Positions 50,722-52,366 of a DNA stretch of 52,366 bases are shown one piece after another (position 1 is the stretch's first letter; each line of letters starts with the position of its first letter). Position numbers and translations under genes: made by a program. The DNA comes from Croceicoccus mobilis (lineage in GTDB: Bacteria > Pseudomonadota > Alphaproteobacteria > Sphingomonadales > Sphingomonadaceae). The DNA lies in NCBI RefSeq assembly GCF_001661965.1, contig NZ_LYWZ01000031.1:1-52366 (forward strand), read 5' to 3'. Under the pieces are notes generated by a model. That model saw only the letters and a program-made list of their open reading frames with translations, made no database searches and was not told where the DNA came from.

Positions 50722-52366
50722 TTACATATTAGGGTAGTTCGGCCCGCCGCCGCCTTCGGGCGTGACCCAGTTGATGTTCTGCGTCGGATCCTTGATGTCG
50801 CAGGTCTTGCAGTGGACGCAGTTCTGCGCGTTGATCACGAATTTGGGCTCTGCGCCCTCTTCGTCGAGACCGGTATATTCATACACCCCCGCCGGGCAGT
50901 AACGCGCCGCAGGCCCGGCATAGACCGGCAGGTTGATCTTCAGCGGAACATCCGGGTCCTTGAGCTGAAGGTGGCAGGGCTGATCTTCCTCATGATTGGT
51001 GTTCGACAGGAACACGCTGGAAAGACGGTCGAAGCTGATCACGCCATCGGGCTTGGGATACTGGATCGGCTTGAACAGATCGGCGCGCATCGTCTGATCG
51101 CAGTCGCGGTGGTGCTTCATGGTGATCGGCAGGCCGATCTTCAGCGTGCGCATCCACATGTCCGCGCCCGCGATCACCGTGCCCAGCGCGCCGCCGAACT
51201 TGGCGACGGCGGGTTCGGCGTTCTTCACTTTCTTCAGTTCATCCGCGATCCAGCTCGAACGCAATGTCGTCTCGTAATCGACGACCTCGTCGCCCGCGCG
51301 CTGGGCGCCGATGGCCTCGGCCACGGCTTCGGCCGCGAGCATGCCCGATTTCATCGCGGTATGGCTGCCCTTGATGCGGGGCACATTGACGAAGCCCGCG
51401 CTGCATCCGATCAGCGCGCCGCCGGGGAAGGTGAGTTTCGGCACCGATTGCCAGCCGCCTTCGTTAATGACGCGCGCGCCATAGGAAACGCGCTTCCCGC
51501 CTTCGAGGATCGAGCGGATTTCAGGATGCTGCTTCCAGCGCTGGAATTCCTCGAACGGGAACAGATACGGGTTGGCGTAATCCAGCGCGACCACGAAGCC
51601 CAAGGCCACCTGCCCGTTGGCCTGGTGATAGAGGAAGCCGCCGCCCCACGCATCGTTTTCGCTAAGCGGCCAGCCCTGTGTGTGGAGAACGCGGCCCGGC
51701 ACGTGCTTGGCGGGATCGATGTCCCACAATTCCTTCATGCCAAGGCCATAGACCTGCGGTTCGCAATTCGCCTCAAGGTCGAACTTCGCCTTCAGCTGCT
51801 TGGTCAGCGACCCGCGCGCGCCTTCGGCAAACAGCGTGTATTTGCCGTGCAGTTCCATGCCGGGCTGGTAATCGGCCTTGTGGCTGCCATCGGCGGCCAC
51901 GCCCATGTCGCCGGTCGCCACGCCCTTGACCGAACCGTCATCGTTATAAAGCACCTCGGCCGCCGGGAAGCCGGGGAAGATTTCCACGCCCAACCCCTCG
52001 GCCTTTTCCGCGAGCCAGCGGCACAGGCTGCCCAGCGAACCGGTGTAATTGCCATCGTTCGACATGAAGGGCGGCATCGCCAGATGCGGCATCGCGAACT
52101 TGCCCTTGGCCGACAGCGTCCAGTGCCAGTTATCCGTCACCGGGGTCTCGGCCATCGGGCAATCGTCATCGCGCCAGTCGGGCAGCAGTTCGTCCAGCGC
52201 CTTGGGATCGACCACCGCGCCCGACAGGATATGCGCGCCGATCTCCGAACCCTTCTCAAGCACGCAGACCTCAAGATCCGCATTCACCTGCTTCAACCGG
52301 ATCGCGGCGCCCAATCCCGCAACGCCGCCACCGACGATGACGACATCATAAGGCATGGATTCGCGT
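50722..52366 (-). CDS. Electron-transfer-flavoprotein:ubiquinone oxidoreductase (start beyond window)
   Basis: At least 544 aa. Passes electrons from ETF (fatty and amino acid oxidation) to ubiquinone at the inner membrane. FAD-binding VIVGGGVAGLGAAIRLK lies at 5-21 counted from the in-frame ATG at 52356; the codons before it (R-E-S) match relatives that start a few residues earlier, so the true start may lie past the edge. The C-terminal 4Fe-4S site is CVHCKTCDIKDP with the upstream Cys in ARYCPAG. All cluster Cys residues are present. The ETF subunit genes are not in the window. Confidence 0.95.
   Translation of the reverse strand, partial: RESMPYDVVIVGGGVAGLGAAIRLKQVNADLEVCVLEKGSEIGAHILSGAVVDPKALDELLPDWRDDDCPMAETPVTDNWHWTLSAKGKFAMPHLAMPPFMSNDGNYTGSLGSLCRWLAEKAEGLGVEIFPGFPAAEVLYNDDGSVKGVATGDMGVAADGSHKADYQPGMELHGKYTLFAEGARGSLTKQLKAKFDLEANCEPQVYGLGMKELWDIDPAKHVPGRVLHTQGWPLSENDAWGGGFLYHQANGQVALGFVVALDYANPYLFPFEEFQRWKQHPEIRSILEGGKRVSYGARVINEGGWQSVPKLTFPGGALIGCSAGFVNVPRIKGSHTAMKSGMLAAEAVAEAIGAQRAGDEVVDYETTLRSSWIADELKKVKNAEPAVAKFGGALGTVIAGADMWMRTLKIGLPITMKHHRDCDQTMRADLFKPIQYPKPDGVISFDRLSSVFLSNTNHEEDQPCHLQLKDPDVPLKINLPVYAGPAARYCPAGVYEYTGLDEEGAEPKFVINAQNCVHCKTCDIKDPTQNINWVTPEGGGGPNYPNM

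Noticed and set aside
1-52366. CRISPR arrays, cas genes, tRNA or rRNA genes
   Set aside because: None seen on either strand; the Tn7-like element therefore shows no CRISPR-guided targeting in this window.

Overview
The window comes from a GC-rich alphaproteobacterium, most likely a sphingomonad (Sphingomonadales, Erythrobacteraceae-like). The housekeeping genes (glmU-glmS, hda-DUF2066-purM, DUF2794, ETF-ubiquinone oxidoreductase), the alphaproteobacterial LexA-type box (GTTC-N7-GTTC) and the small sphingomonad-type proteins all point that way. This assignment rests on protein recognition, not on a database search.

Left part (1-12.3 kb). The 3' part of an IS3-family transposase gene lies at the very edge. 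A Tn7-like transposon follows, entirely on the minus strand, and it is unusual: it carries two complete tnsABC modules in tandem (tnsA1-B1-C1 at 12.25-7.6 kb, tnsA2-B2-C2 at 7.25-2.8 kb) but only one TniQ/TnsD-type target selector, followed by a small gene with an antitoxin-like MbcA/ParS/Xre toxin-binding domain. Both TnsB proteins keep the DDE triad. The first TnsC has His in place of the Walker B glutamate. No CRISPR array or cas gene is present. This is the best candidate for an undescribed system in the window.

12.4-18.8 kb. A decaying accessory zone: an rtcR 3' remnant, overlapping tiny ORFs for membrane proteins, an IS3 remnant, a helix-turn-helix pseudogene, and a c-di-GMP set (two PilZ proteins and one GGDEF cyclase with intact GGDEF and I-site). 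A ~530-bp arm here is repeated in inverted orientation at 32.7-33.2 kb, so the intervening ~16 kb could invert.

18.8-21.1 kb. Three unrecognised genes, two on minus and one divergent on plus. One has a clear PD-x15-ExK nuclease signature, its partner a weaker D-ExK, and the divergent one a Cys/His cluster. This is a possible uncharacterised defence or restriction-like locus.

21.2-31 kb. A disaccharide and glycosyl-transfer island: otsA (with an in-frame TGA at codon 4), a sulfotransferase, a GT4, a DUF421 membrane protein, DUF1989 and YqcI/YcgG proteins on minus, then a sucrose-phosphate synthase/phosphatase fusion, a MurG-like transferase and a GT2-like transferase in a tightly coupled plus-strand operon. 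Trehalose and sucrose synthesis together suggest osmotic or desiccation stress protection.

31-36.1 kb. Small genes: a PRC-barrel protein, five probably related ~57-68 aa proteins, the second copy of the duplicated small gene pair, a candidate LexA box, a frameshifted secreted-protein gene and a Crp/Fnr-type regulator.

36.5 kb to end. Conserved core: glmS, glmU, gph, DUF2794, cysE, hda, DUF2066, purM, an orphan membrane protein, an N-formylglutamate amidohydrolase family gene, ispE, an NCS1-like permease and the ETF-ubiquinone oxidoreductase gene, which runs off the right edge.
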